Positions 38,918 through 47,147 of a stretch of 64,000 nucleotides of DNA are shown one piece after another (the stretch's first letter is position 1; every line of letters begins with the position of its first letter). Under the pieces are notes generated by a model. That model saw nothing but the letters and a program-made list of their open reading frames with translations, did not search any database and was not told the origin of the DNA. The position numbers were made by a program, and so were the translations under genes. Source of the stretch: Silicimonas sp. (GTDB lineage: Bacteria; Pseudomonadota; Alphaproteobacteria; Rhodobacterales; Rhodobacteraceae); assembly GCA_022826385.1 (NCBI GenBank), contig JAJDUZ010000027.1, positions 124,001 to 188,000 on the forward strand, in the 5' to 3' direction.

Positions 38918-39659
38918 CCTAACGATCCTGCAGGTCCTTGGCATTCTGGCCACGTATATGTTTGCGGCCGTAGCCAAAGGTGTCACCGGGATCGGGTTTT
39001 CAACGACCTGTCTGCCGATACTTGCCTTGTTGGTTGGACTGAAAGACGCGCTGCCTTTGGTCATTCTTCCGTCGGTTTGTTCGAACCTTGTTGTCATGCG
39101 GCAAGCCGGCCGGTTTCGTGAAACCATCGGGCGCTTCTGGCCGATGTTGCTGGCGCTTTTCCCGGGCCTTGCGATGGGACTTTGGACGCTGTCCCGGATC
39201 GACGGCGTGCAGGCGGGCGCGGTTCTTGGGATCATCCTGCTGTTGTGGTGCGCGTTCTCGTTCGCCAAGCCCGATTTAAGGTTGCCGTTGCGCTGGCAAC
39301 AACCTCTGGCCCCTGTGTCCGGTTGTCTGACCGGTTTCGTAAACGGAGTGACAGGGTCGCAGGTCGTCCCCGTGGTTCCGTTCCTGATGATGCAGCGCCT
39401 TGACCGTGACCTTTTCATTCAAGCCGTAAATTGCTCGTTCACCCTGTCGAGCTTCGTGATGGCGTTCGGACTTGTTCAGTTGGGCCTCTTTTCCACGAAT
39501 GACCTCGTGATATCGGCGCTTGGCGTATTTCTGGTGTTCTTTGGTTTGCAGATTGGCGGTGGCATTCGTCGTCAATTGTCCGAGACGAAGTTTCGAAACG
39601 CCGTTCTGGTCATGCTGTCCGTCATGGGGTTGAGCCTGATTGCGCCGGTTCTGCCTTGA
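38907..39659 (+). CDS. TauE/SafE-family (TSUP) anion exporter
   Basis: The 250-aa product starts MSLDLTILQVLGILATYMFAAV at an ATG inside the end of the aminotransferase gene; an upstream in-frame start would lengthen that overlap. About eight helices carry the repeats AVAKGVTGIGFSTTCLPILALLVGL and LTGFVNGVTGSQVVPVVPFLMMQ. As the second TSUP protein of the neighbourhood it may export sulfite or a sulfonate end product. It is only distantly like the copy at 34117, so the two are not a recent duplication. Confidence 0.85.
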   Translation: MSLDLTILQVLGILATYMFAAVAKGVTGIGFSTTCLPILALLVGLKDALPLVILPSVCSNLVVMRQAGRFRETIGRFWPMLLALFPGLAMGLWTLSRIDGVQAGAVLGIILLLWCAFSFAKPDLRLPLRWQQPLAPVSGCLTGFVNGVTGSQVVPVVPFLMMQRLDRDLFIQAVNCSFTLSSFVMAFGLVQLGLFSTNDLVISALGVFLVFFGLQIGGGIRRQLSETKFRNAVLVMLSVMGLSLIAPVLP

Positions 39660-39754
39660 GGCGGAACCTCCATTGGTCATCGAACACTGAAGTCAGCGGT
39701 TTGGCTGGGTTCGAGATGACATGCTGATGGCTCGGGAAACAGATTTGGCGATAT

Positions 39755-39793
39755 AGACAAAAACGGAGGCGCGAGTTGCCCACTGCGCCTCCG
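39755..39793 (-). terminator. Intrinsic terminator, leftward
   Basis: CGGAGGCGC (39764-39772) pairs with GCGCCTCCG (39785-39793). On the minus strand the stem is followed by TTTTTGTCT. It would end a transcript coming from the gap or from the TPR gene about 330 bases upstream. Confidence 0.8.
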
Positions 39794-39881
39794 CATACTC
39801 ATTACCCTCATACTCACACTTACGGCAGGTCTGACACACAACACACACGATCAACTACGAGCCGTAGGTATTATCTAATAC

Positions 39882-39898
39882 ACTAATGGGGCATTAGT
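39882..39898. promoter_or_regulatory. 17-bp inverted repeat, candidate operator
   Basis: ACTAATG-GGG-CATTAGT has 7-bp perfect arms around a 3-base spacer. An AT-rich element, TATTATCTAATA, lies just to its left. It sits centrally between the opposed terminators, where a regulatory protein could act on divergent promoters. The binding protein is unknown. Confidence 0.4.
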
Positions 39899-40090
39899 TT
39901 GATTAATCGAATCCTTTTCAAAGCTGATTTTTCAACCAAACTCGCCAAACCCAGCCATTGTTTTCGATTTGGTTCCAGTCCTGTGTGTAAGTCACACTAA
40001 GCAAACCTTGTTGCCGCAATCTGGTCACGAACGGGCGCTTAAGTGATTCCCGAGTTATATGCCCTCACTCACTCACACACCGAACAAGGC

Positions 40091-40125
40091 GAGCCAGCGG
40101 TTAAACTGCTGGCTCTTCTTTTTAG
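40091..40125 (+). terminator. Intrinsic terminator, rightward
   Basis: GAGCCAGC (40091-40098) pairs with GCTGGCTC (40108-40115), followed by TTCTTTTTAG. It faces rightward although no protein gene lies upstream on this strand inside the gap, which is the main hint of a small RNA there; it may alternatively catch read-through from the exporter gene ending at 39659. Confidence 0.78.
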
Positions 40126-40126
40126 T

Positions 40127-41788
40127 CTATTGTGCCGCTTGTGAGCAGAAACACGAGGCCCCGACAGGTGTGTCCGCCCGTGCTTCTGCCATCGCCAGTT
40201 TCTGGGCGACCAGCCTGCCTTCGATGCTGTCCTGAACACCCCGGGCAACGAAACAGTCATTGAGACCACGCAGGCTCCAGACATTGTCCGGATGGATTTG
40301 CGCGCGGCTCAACCCGCCGCCCAGGCCAAGGTCTTCCCGATAGACGGTCTCGGCTTCGTCAACATGGCCCTGTTCCAGCAGCAGCGCGCCCAGCGCGTGG
40401 CGTGTCGGCTGCATCCACCCCCACGGTTCGTCATAGGGCAGGGCGTCTTCCAGTTTCACGGCGTCCCGAAGCCTTTGATACGCGAAGTCGTAATTGCCCT
40501 TTCGGTATTCGATCTCGCCCTCCAGCATCGCCTCGGCGACGGCCAGTTGTTCAAGACAAAGCACGTTGTGCAAGCGCCGGTCCTCGGGCATGGCATCGCG
40601 CGCCTTTCGAAAGTTCGCCTGTTCGGCCTCGGCCTCGTCCACGTCTCCCAGCGCCGCATGTGCGACACCTTTCGCATAGTGAAGCGTCGCCGTCAGGTTG
40701 GCGAAGAGAGCTTGATCTTCTGGCAGGGGTTCATCGATCAGGTCCTGCCATTTGCCGAACCGGATCATGACGTGAACCCAAAGCGCGAAGTAACTCTCGA
40801 AGAAGGTCGCGAATGGGGGCGAGTCCACCCGCAACAGGTCTTCGGGTGTGACGTCGACCAGCTCCCGTGCAACGCGCATCGCCGGTTCGTACTGGCCAAG
40901 GAACATCGCGCCATAGACCGCGAAGTGATAATTGTGGATCCTGTAGCCGGTATAGAGCGTATAGACGCCCGCCCGGTCCAACGCTTTCCGGTCCACTTTC
41001 GTGGCCTTCAGGTTCCAAAGATACACATCGCGATAGTGCCCGCATTGCACGTCGATATGCGTTGGCATGTGCATGAGATGACCCGCATCGGGCACCAGTT
41101 CACGAAGCGCATCCCCGGCCTTCAGCGCCCTTTCAGGGACCGGAGACATTTCCATCAGGTGCACATAGAGATGCAGGATGCCCGGATGGCTCCAAGCCTG
41201 ATCGTGTTGCTCCATCATGGTTTCCAGCACGATCTGAGCCTCCACCGTGCCCGCGCCTTCGGCCACGGCGCCGGTGGCCTGATCCCACATCTGCCATGGC
41301 GTTCGGTTCATGATCGCCTCGACAAAGACGCACGCAACATCGAGGTCATCCGGAAACTGCTGGTACACCTTGCGCATCGCGTCGGTGAAGTTGTCGTTCC
41401 ACGTCCGCATGGTGTCGAAGTCTTCCGGTGTTGCTTGCGGAAAACGCAAGAGCAGAGCTTCGATCATAGCGCGTTCAAACGGGGTAACGTGTTTGACCAA
41501 GGCAAGCGCGGCTTGCGTGGCCGCGTGACAGGTTTCCGCGGTGGCCGCACGCATGTTCGCGTCGCGCCGCTCCCACGGCATGTTGTAATTCGGGCCCGCG
41601 GCATAGGCGATGCCCCAATGCGCCATCGCGCAATTCGGGTCAGCCTCGACCGCCCGTTTGAAGCAGGCCACGGCTTCGTCATGGAAATAGGCAAAGGTCC
41701 AGATCAGCCCGCGATTGAACCAAAGCTGAGCGTCACGGGAATCCGTCGTTACCCGTCGCTCATAGACATCAATGTCATAGTATTCCAT
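40127..41788 (-). CDS. TPR-repeat protein of unknown function
   Basis: A 553-aa soluble protein with tetratricopeptide-like helices throughout (DAQLWFNRGLIWTFAYFHDEAVACFKRAVEADP at the start). A conserved core HLYVHLMEMSPVPERALKAGDALRELVPDAGHLMHMPTHID, recognised in a family of long TPR proteins including TTC38-like ones, has no assigned chemistry. The start MEYYDIDVYERRV is preferred to an upstream ATG adding 13 residues. There is no signal peptide. It is transcribed alone with a 103-bp gap to the next gene. Confidence 0.75.
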   Translation of the reverse strand: MEYYDIDVYERRVTTDSRDAQLWFNRGLIWTFAYFHDEAVACFKRAVEADPNCAMAHWGIAYAAGPNYNMPWERRDANMRAATAETCHAATQAALALVKHVTPFERAMIEALLLRFPQATPEDFDTMRTWNDNFTDAMRKVYQQFPDDLDVACVFVEAIMNRTPWQMWDQATGAVAEGAGTVEAQIVLETMMEQHDQAWSHPGILHLYVHLMEMSPVPERALKAGDALRELVPDAGHLMHMPTHIDVQCGHYRDVYLWNLKATKVDRKALDRAGVYTLYTGYRIHNYHFAVYGAMFLGQYEPAMRVARELVDVTPEDLLRVDSPPFATFFESYFALWVHVMIRFGKWQDLIDEPLPEDQALFANLTATLHYAKGVAHAALGDVDEAEAEQANFRKARDAMPEDRRLHNVLCLEQLAVAEAMLEGEIEYRKGNYDFAYQRLRDAVKLEDALPYDEPWGWMQPTRHALGALLLEQGHVDEAETVYREDLGLGGGLSRAQIHPDNVWSLRGLNDCFVARGVQDSIEGRLVAQKLAMAEARADTPVGASCFCSQAAQ

Positions 41789-41891
41789 CGGTCGCCCCCC
41801 AACGCTGACACGGGAACGGTACTGCAAACGCTTCTATCGACCTAACTCGAATTGCGAGGTGTAGCTTGGCTGACCGCGGGCTTCCTCAGGT

Positions 41892-43418
41892 TCATGCAGT
41901 CCCGACCGGCGTGCCATGAGGCCTCATGTCGTCAGGCCGGGTGGCGATGAAGCCCTCAAGCTTCTGTCGAATATCGGCGGCCGTCGGGTCTTCGAAAAGG
42001 TTCGTCTGTTCGTGCGGGTCATCGGCAAGGTTGTACAACTCGCCGGCGCCCGAGTTCAGATCGACGGTCAGCTTGTGGGTCCGCGTTCGAACTGTTCGCA
42101 ACTCCAGCGCAACGCCCACGCGTCCCGGCAAAAGCCCCCACTCATTCAATGCGAAGGCGCGAGTTGCATCCGGGGTTTCAAGCAATGGCCTCAGGCTTTG
42201 ACCGTGTTGCGACAGAAGCGCTTCGGCGTCGCCATAGTCGAAGAAGGTTGGTCCAAGGTCCAGCGTCGACACCGGTTGGTCCACCGACGCACCGGCCCTT
42301 ACGCCGGGTCCCCTGACGATCATCGGCACCCTCAGAAGGCCTTCATAATGCATCGGCCCTTTCAGGATCAGCCCGTGATCACCCAGCCAATCCCCGTGGT
42401 CCGAGATGTAGATGACGATCGTGTTCTCATCCAGCCCGGCCTCCTGAAGTGCGATCATCAAACGGCCGATCTGATGGTCGATGAAGGCAAGCTGGCCATA
42501 AGTGTTCGCGATGATCTCGCGCAGTTGTTCATCGGATTGCGGGGCAATTCGGCTGTATTGCTTACGCACCTCGGCAAATTTGGGGTCCGCCGGATCGTTC
42601 TCCATCGCGGCTTGGTGCCACCACGGCTTGCCTTCATAATTTCGCGTGCGGTTCTCGGGCAGATCGACTTCCCCCGGCTTGTGCAGCCAGGACCACGGCT
42701 CGGGGCAATCAAAGGGATGGTGGGGGTCCGGGAAGCTGACCCAAGTGCAGAACGGCGTGTCGGCATCACGCCCATGCTTGAGCCACTCGATCGCGCGGTC
42801 AGCGGTCCAAGGGGTGTTGTGCCACGCCGTCGGCAACTTGGAGTGCCACGTCTGTGCAGCATCCTTCGTGTCGCCCGCGTTCTCCCACATCAGCTTGATC
42901 TTCTCGTCGCCCCGTCCGTCCATGTGGAAGAAACGCTCGTAGTGTTGCCCGGCTGGCGGCTTTTCCGGCGCCCACCAGTTGTGGCCGACCAGCATAAGCT
43001 CAAGATGCTGGAACCCCATATATGGGCCATTCCAGTCTTCGCCGTATTGCGCCGACGATCGCAGGCATTCCGGCGAGCCGGTTGGTTCATAGGTGTGATA
43101 GGTCGAAAAATGCGCTTTGCCGAAATAGCTGGTCTGGTAGCCGGCGGCCGCCATCGCGCCCGCCCAGCCTTTCTCTCCAATCTCGGGGTCAAGGTCTATG
43201 CCGTTGTCATGAACGCCGTGCGTCCGACAAAGCTGGCCGGTCAGGATCGACGCCCGCGCAGGCTGACACACAACGGACGGTGTGATGCATGACGTGAAGT
43301 GGGTGCCCTCGGCCGCCAGTTGATCCAGATGCGGCGTCTTTACCTTGCGCCCCATGAAACCAAAGCAGTCCGCGCGCTGCTGGTCGGCCGAGATCAGAAG
43401 AATGTTGGGTCGGGTCAT
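41892..43418 (-). CDS. Cytoplasmic sulfatase (formylglycine type)
   Basis: The 508-aa hydrolase of the alkaline phosphatase superfamily has Asp12 in ISADQQRAD, the formylglycine signature C-x-P-x-R as CQPAR (Cys51), and the distal metal site ISDHGDWLGDHG. Cys51 must be converted to formylglycine by a maturase not found in the window. It has no signal peptide, so the ester is cleaved in the cytoplasm after import. Sulfate monoesters are the likely substrate; related enzymes cleave phosphonate monoesters or phosphodiesters. Its start overlaps the tctA stop (ATGA), tying it to that transporter. Confidence 0.88.
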   Translation of the reverse strand: MTRPNILLISADQQRADCFGFMGRKVKTPHLDQLAAEGTHFTSCITPSVVCQPARASILTGQLCRTHGVHDNGIDLDPEIGEKGWAGAMAAAGYQTSYFGKAHFSTYHTYEPTGSPECLRSSAQYGEDWNGPYMGFQHLELMLVGHNWWAPEKPPAGQHYERFFHMDGRGDEKIKLMWENAGDTKDAAQTWHSKLPTAWHNTPWTADRAIEWLKHGRDADTPFCTWVSFPDPHHPFDCPEPWSWLHKPGEVDLPENRTRNYEGKPWWHQAAMENDPADPKFAEVRKQYSRIAPQSDEQLREIIANTYGQLAFIDHQIGRLMIALQEAGLDENTIVIYISDHGDWLGDHGLILKGPMHYEGLLRVPMIVRGPGVRAGASVDQPVSTLDLGPTFFDYGDAEALLSQHGQSLRPLLETPDATRAFALNEWGLLPGRVGVALELRTVRTRTHKLTVDLNSGAGELYNLADDPHEQTNLFEDPTAADIRQKLEGFIATRPDDMRPHGTPVGTA

Positions 43419-45013
43419 GCGGATTTTGCCTCTGGTTTGCGGAGCGACAGAACAATGACGGCCACGGCTGCGAGTATGAAGATCGCGGCGATCGGGCTTT
43501 TGAACAGAAAGAAGGGGTCACCGCCCGTGGCCGAGAAAGCTTGCCGCGCCGTGTCTTCCAGTCGGCTGCCCAGCACGAATGCGATGACAAACGGCAGGGG
43601 CGAGATCGCGAACCGGCGCATAAAGTATCCAAGAACGCCGAACCCGAAGGCGAACCAGACAGCGCTCATGTCCGTCTCTTGCACGTAAAGCGACGCAAGC
43701 GTCAGCAGGAAGACTACAGGCAACAGCAACTGTTTCGGAATGCGGGCAAGGACGCCCAGCGAACGCATGAACACGCCGCCAATGGTCCAGTTCAGAAGGT
43801 TGGCAAAGATCATTGCCGTGAACAGGCCGAAGACAATCACCAGCTCGGGGTTCAGGTCGGTCGTGAATTTGAAGACGGACGGACCGGGGTTGAAGCCCCC
43901 GATACTCTCGGCCGCGAGGATCAGGAATACCGCTGCCGTGTTGCCCGGAATACCAAGCGAAAGAACCGGGATCAGGTTCGCACCGGACACGGACGAGTTC
44001 GCGGCTTCGGTCGCCGCAATGCCCTCTGGCGCGCCATTACCGAAACTCGGATCGTCTGGCGCCTTGCGGCGGTCGTGGCGTCTTTTGCCCGTCGCATAGC
44101 CGATGGTGGCCGCCAGCGTCGATCCGATGCCCGGCAATGCCCCAATCGCCGTTCCGATCACCGCTGATCGCCCAATGAAAGGCAGGATACGACGAATGTC
44201 TGCCCAGTGCAGGCGTTGGTCGCCAACCTCCTTGATGATCTGGATGCCACCCGATGTGCGTTTCTGATGCCAAAGGTCTTCAAGCTCGACGAAGATCGCG
44301 CCCAACACCAGAACACCGATCACGGCTGCCGTAATCGGGATTCCGTCAGACAACGCGTCGGTTCCAAAGCTGAGGCGCGGGTAAAAGTCCTCGCCAGTCC
44401 CGATATAGACCGCGAGCAATCCCAGTCCGCAGCTCAGCAATCCCTTGGCGGGCGAGCCGCCAACGACGGCGGCAATGAAACTCAGCGACAGAATGATAAG
44501 CGCCGTCTTCTCGGGCAGGTCGAGATAGGCCTCCACCAGAATGGCGAGAAACGGGGCGCAGACAATCAACACCATGTCAGAAAACGTGTCGCCCGATACC
44601 GACGAGAAATGTGCGATCTTCAGCGCTTTCCTGGCTTTGCCCGCCTTGGCCATCGGATAGCCGTCAAGCGTGGTCATGAAGGCGTCAGGCGTCCCCGGCG
44701 TGTTGAACAGGATGGCTGGAACCGCGCCACCGACGGTTGACCCTTTCATGACACCAATCAGGAAGCCCAGAACCGGCAACAGTGCATCCGAGTTGAAGCC
44801 GAAGATGGAAATCAGGATCGGAAGTGAGATCGCCATGGCAATGACGCCGCCCAGCCCCGGTGTCGCGCCCACGATGATCCCCGTGATCAAACCGATCGTC
44901 ACCATCGCAACGGTGATCGGGATCGGCAGACCCAACAGAGAGAACGCCTCGGGTCCTGCAAAGACCGCCTGAATGCCCAGAAGCACATAGTCGAGCGCGC
45001 CAAGGTCAGTCAT
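43415..45013 (-). CDS. TctA-type large permease subunit (second system)
   Basis: The 532-aa membrane protein has the TctA repeats TGIIVGATPGLGGVIAMAISLP and STVGGAVPAILFNTPGTPDAFMTTLDGYPM, then GTAIGALPGIGSTLAATIGYATG and NLIPVLSLGIPGNTAAVFLIL. It pairs with the TctB (1-bp TGATG overlap) and the TctC encoded upstream. A sulfatase overlapping its 3' end suggests the transporter imports an organosulfate or similar ester. Confidence 0.94.
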   Translation of the reverse strand: MTDLGALDYVLLGIQAVFAGPEAFSLLGLPIPITVAMVTIGLITGIIVGATPGLGGVIAMAISLPILISIFGFNSDALLPVLGFLIGVMKGSTVGGAVPAILFNTPGTPDAFMTTLDGYPMAKAGKARKALKIAHFSSVSGDTFSDMVLIVCAPFLAILVEAYLDLPEKTALIILSLSFIAAVVGGSPAKGLLSCGLGLLAVYIGTGEDFYPRLSFGTDALSDGIPITAAVIGVLVLGAIFVELEDLWHQKRTSGGIQIIKEVGDQRLHWADIRRILPFIGRSAVIGTAIGALPGIGSTLAATIGYATGKRRHDRRKAPDDPSFGNGAPEGIAATEAANSSVSGANLIPVLSLGIPGNTAAVFLILAAESIGGFNPGPSVFKFTTDLNPELVIVFGLFTAMIFANLLNWTIGGVFMRSLGVLARIPKQLLLPVVFLLTLASLYVQETDMSAVWFAFGFGVLGYFMRRFAISPLPFVIAFVLGSRLEDTARQAFSATGGDPFFLFKSPIAAIFILAAVAVIVLSLRKPEAKSA

Positions 45014-45558
45014 CAGACGTCACCATTCGGTGGCAGCAAGACGTCTTCGAACGGCACGTCGTAGAGAAGGATGATGCCAACGACAGCCAGCACGGCCACA
45101 ATCAGCGCTCTCAGGGTTACGCGCTCATCGACGAATGCAATCATGGCAAAGACCATGCATCCGCCGCCCAAAACGAACCCGATGTACTTCCAAGGCGCCG
45201 TGTCTCGCAGCAGCCGATATTCCTCGCCACTTGCAAAAAGATTGACCGCGATTGGCCCGGCCCATCGCATCAGAAGGATCGATACGACCCCCATGCCGAT
45301 CATCGCGCCGATAAACTGCAGATTGTTGTATGTTGGTCGATCTTCGGTTTGCTGCCCTTCCCGCAACAGCATGAGCCCGGCAAGGAATATGAAACCGGCG
45401 GCCAGCGTCGGGGCCAGACTGTCGCCAAGGGTGTAGCGACCGCGCGCGCGCTCGACCAACCAGGTGTCTGTGTCGAAGGGGATCCACAGAAAGGCCGTGA
45501 CCAGTGCAAACAGAATGCAGGCCAGCCCAAGGACCGCGTTGGCTGAAAGACGTGTCAT
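45013..45558 (-). CDS. TctB-type small membrane subunit (second system)
   Basis: A 181-aa protein with four helices (starting MTRLSANAVLGLACILFALVTAFLWIPFD), of the TctB/DUF1468 type. The spaced helices RYTLGDSLAPTLAAGFIFLAGLML and APWKYIGFVLGGGCMVFAMIAFVDERVTLRALIV are consistent with that family. Its ribosome-binding site AGGGGAA lies in a small CCCC/GGGG hairpin, which may limit translation relative to TctC. Confidence 0.85.
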   Translation of the reverse strand: MTRLSANAVLGLACILFALVTAFLWIPFDTDTWLVERARGRYTLGDSLAPTLAAGFIFLAGLMLLREGQQTEDRPTYNNLQFIGAMIGMGVVSILLMRWAGPIAVNLFASGEEYRLLRDTAPWKYIGFVLGGGCMVFAMIAFVDERVTLRALIVAVLAVVGIILLYDVPFEDVLLPPNGDV

Positions 45559-45564
45559 GACATT

Positions 45565-45606
45565 CCCCTGTCGGGGTGAGTTGCAGGGCGAAGTGCTCCG
45601 CCCTGC
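45565..45606 (-). other. Paired hairpins between tctC and tctB (second system)
   Basis: Two stems lie in the 57-base gap: GCAGGGCG/CGCCCTGC (45583-45590 with 45599-45606), and CCCC-tgtc-GGGG (45565-45576), which covers the tctB ribosome-binding site. There is no T-run, so the effect would be mRNA end protection or translational damping rather than clean termination. Confidence 0.5.
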
Positions 45607-45615
45607 GAGACGACC

Positions 45616-46560
45616 TTATTCGGATGCGGCCTGAATCAAGGCGGCCGAAGAATCGAAGTCTGATTGCACGGATGCTTCAAGTTCTGCACCCGAGATGACG
45701 ACCGGACCGCCGAAACCCTTGGTGATGAAAGCGTTGGCCTTGCCTTCAGACGTCACCACATCTGCAATCGCGGCCGCGATGGCGTCGCGTGCCGCGGCGT
45801 CCATGTTCGGTGGGCCGGCAAACATGAAGGCTGTCTCGTTCGAGAACTCGACCCCGTATTCCGACAAGAGCGGCGCATCAGGCGAGTTGATCAGCGGCTC
45901 GCTGCGGGCCGAGGCCAGTTCCACCATGTCTCCGGCAGCAACAGCCTTGGCCTGAATACCAGCGCCGAACCCGACATCCATGTCGCCCGCGTTCAGCCCG
46001 TTCATGACGGCCTTGCCACCACGCACCGAGATGATGTTGAAGTCGACGCCGTTTTCCTTGGCGGCGACATAGGCCAGATCGCCCAGCATCCCGGTCATCA
46101 CGCCGAAACGAATATCCTCACCGGCCTTCGCGGCTTCGATGACGTCGCCGAACGTTTTCCAACCTTTCGAACTCAGCGCAACAACCGCCATTTGCGTGCC
46201 AGCCGTTGTGGTGATCGGCGTCACGTCAGTCGGTTGGCCGGCCTTCGCAGAGGCCATGTTGTAGCCAAGTGTTTCCGTCACGATCATGCCGATCGTCGTT
46301 CCATCTGCCGGCGCTTCTTTCAAAGCATTGACCGCGTTCAGGCCGCCTTTTCCGGTAACCTGCTCGGGGATGACCTTCCATCCGTGGCGGGCTTCCAGTT
46401 CTTCAGCGATCAGGCGGGCTTGCGTGTCGGCGCCACCACCGGCGGCAAAGGCGATGACCATCTTGATCGGTCCAGGTGGTGTCCAATCGGCAGCATGGGC
46501 AACGGTGCCCGAGACTGCAACAACGGCGGCAGCGATGGCCGCTTTGAACGACAGTTTCAT
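45616..46560 (-). CDS. TctC-type periplasmic substrate-binding protein (second system)
   Basis: The 314-aa product has a Sec signal (MKLSFKAAIAAAVVAVSGTVAHA) and the Bug-family motifs IKMVIAFAAGGGADTQARLIAEELE and TGKGGLNAVNALKEAPADGTTIG. The start at 46560 has GGGAGGAAACT directly upstream; a 57-residue in-frame extension runs across the operator region and is rejected. It is the first gene of the leftward tctCBA-sulfatase operon and divergent from the marR-type gene. The substrate is probably an anionic ester, inferred from the flanking sulfatases. Confidence 0.92.
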   Translation of the reverse strand: MKLSFKAAIAAAVVAVSGTVAHAADWTPPGPIKMVIAFAAGGGADTQARLIAEELEARHGWKVIPEQVTGKGGLNAVNALKEAPADGTTIGMIVTETLGYNMASAKAGQPTDVTPITTTAGTQMAVVALSSKGWKTFGDVIEAAKAGEDIRFGVMTGMLGDLAYVAAKENGVDFNIISVRGGKAVMNGLNAGDMDVGFGAGIQAKAVAAGDMVELASARSEPLINSPDAPLLSEYGVEFSNETAFMFAGPPNMDAAARDAIAAAIADVVTSEGKANAFITKGFGGPVVISGAELEASVQSDFDSSAALIQAASE

Positions 46561-46570
46561 AGTTTCCTCC

Positions 46571-46611
46571 CTATTTCGAAATAGTGAGCCACAGAATAGT
46601 TGACCGGTCAA
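46571..46611. promoter_or_regulatory. Candidate MarR operators between tctC and marR
   Basis: Two perfect palindromes lie in the divergent promoter: CTATTTCGAAATAG (46571-46584), touching the tctC Shine-Dalgarno, and TTGACCGGTCAA (46600-46611). MarR-family dimers bind palindromes of this size, and binding here would block both divergent transcripts. That the adjacent MarR binds them is inferred. Confidence 0.6.
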
Positions 46612-46667
46612 ATAAAAAGTTGACGAGACAACCAAATTTGAAGAAGCTGAGGGTAGGGAGGCGTGAC

Positions 46668-47147
46668 GTGTCTGCAAAAACTGAAATCGAAGTTCTTCGT
46701 GACGAACAGCCGTTACACCAGTTCCTGACATTTCGACTGTCGCGCGTTCAGGCCAAGCTCAACGCACAAGCCAATGCCTTGTTGCAAAGGCACGCGGACC
46801 TCACCTTGTCGAAATGGCGGATACTGGCGCTGGTCGGCGCGGCGGGTCAGACACGCCTGTCCGAACTCGCCCGGATCGCCGCCCTCGATAAGGGGCTGCT
46901 CAGTCGAAATCTAAAACTCATGATCGAGGAGGGTTTGGTTGTCGCGAAACAGGATGACGTCGATCATCGGGTGCAACATCTGAGCCTCTCCACCAAGGGG
47001 CAGGACCTGTTCGACAAGACACTGCCCAAGATGCGCGAGCGGCAAGCGAAGCTGCGCGAGCCACTGGATGCGCGCGAACTCGACGCGCTGTCATCGGCCC
47101 TGGACAAGCTGGAGATTGCCGCCGACTGGCGAGGAGACGACGTGTGA
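46668..47147 (+). CDS. MarR-family transcriptional regulator
   Basis: From GTG at 46668 (GGGAGG 7 bases upstream) the product is 159 aa. The winged-helix core runs LTLSKWRILALVGAAGQTRLSELARIAALDKGLLSRNLKLMIEEGLVVAKQ, with the wing DDVDHRVQHLSLSTKG. A GTG 28 codons earlier would extend across the operator region and is unlikely. Divergent from tctC and overlapping the second sulfatase gene by 4 bp, it is the local regulator of the ester-utilisation cluster, probably released by the substrate or its product. Confidence 0.9.
   Translation: MSAKTEIEVLRDEQPLHQFLTFRLSRVQAKLNAQANALLQRHADLTLSKWRILALVGAAGQTRLSELARIAALDKGLLSRNLKLMIEEGLVVAKQDDVDHRVQHLSLSTKGQDLFDKTLPKMRERQAKLREPLDARELDALSSALDKLEIAADWRGDDV

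Larger units (their letters stand above)
39660..40126. other. 467-bp AT-rich gap without recognised protein gene
   Basis: No convincing ORF is visible on either strand. The gap holds a leftward terminator at its left, a rightward terminator at its right, and an inverted repeat near the middle, which would fit two divergent small RNAs or a lost gene. CA-rich runs (near 39829-39849 and 40061-40080) stand out against the GC-rich surroundings. Confidence 0.5.

Noticed and set aside
39755..39815. 44-codon minus-strand frame running through the leftward terminator
   Set aside because: It would translate the terminator stem and has no ribosome-binding site, so it is chance.
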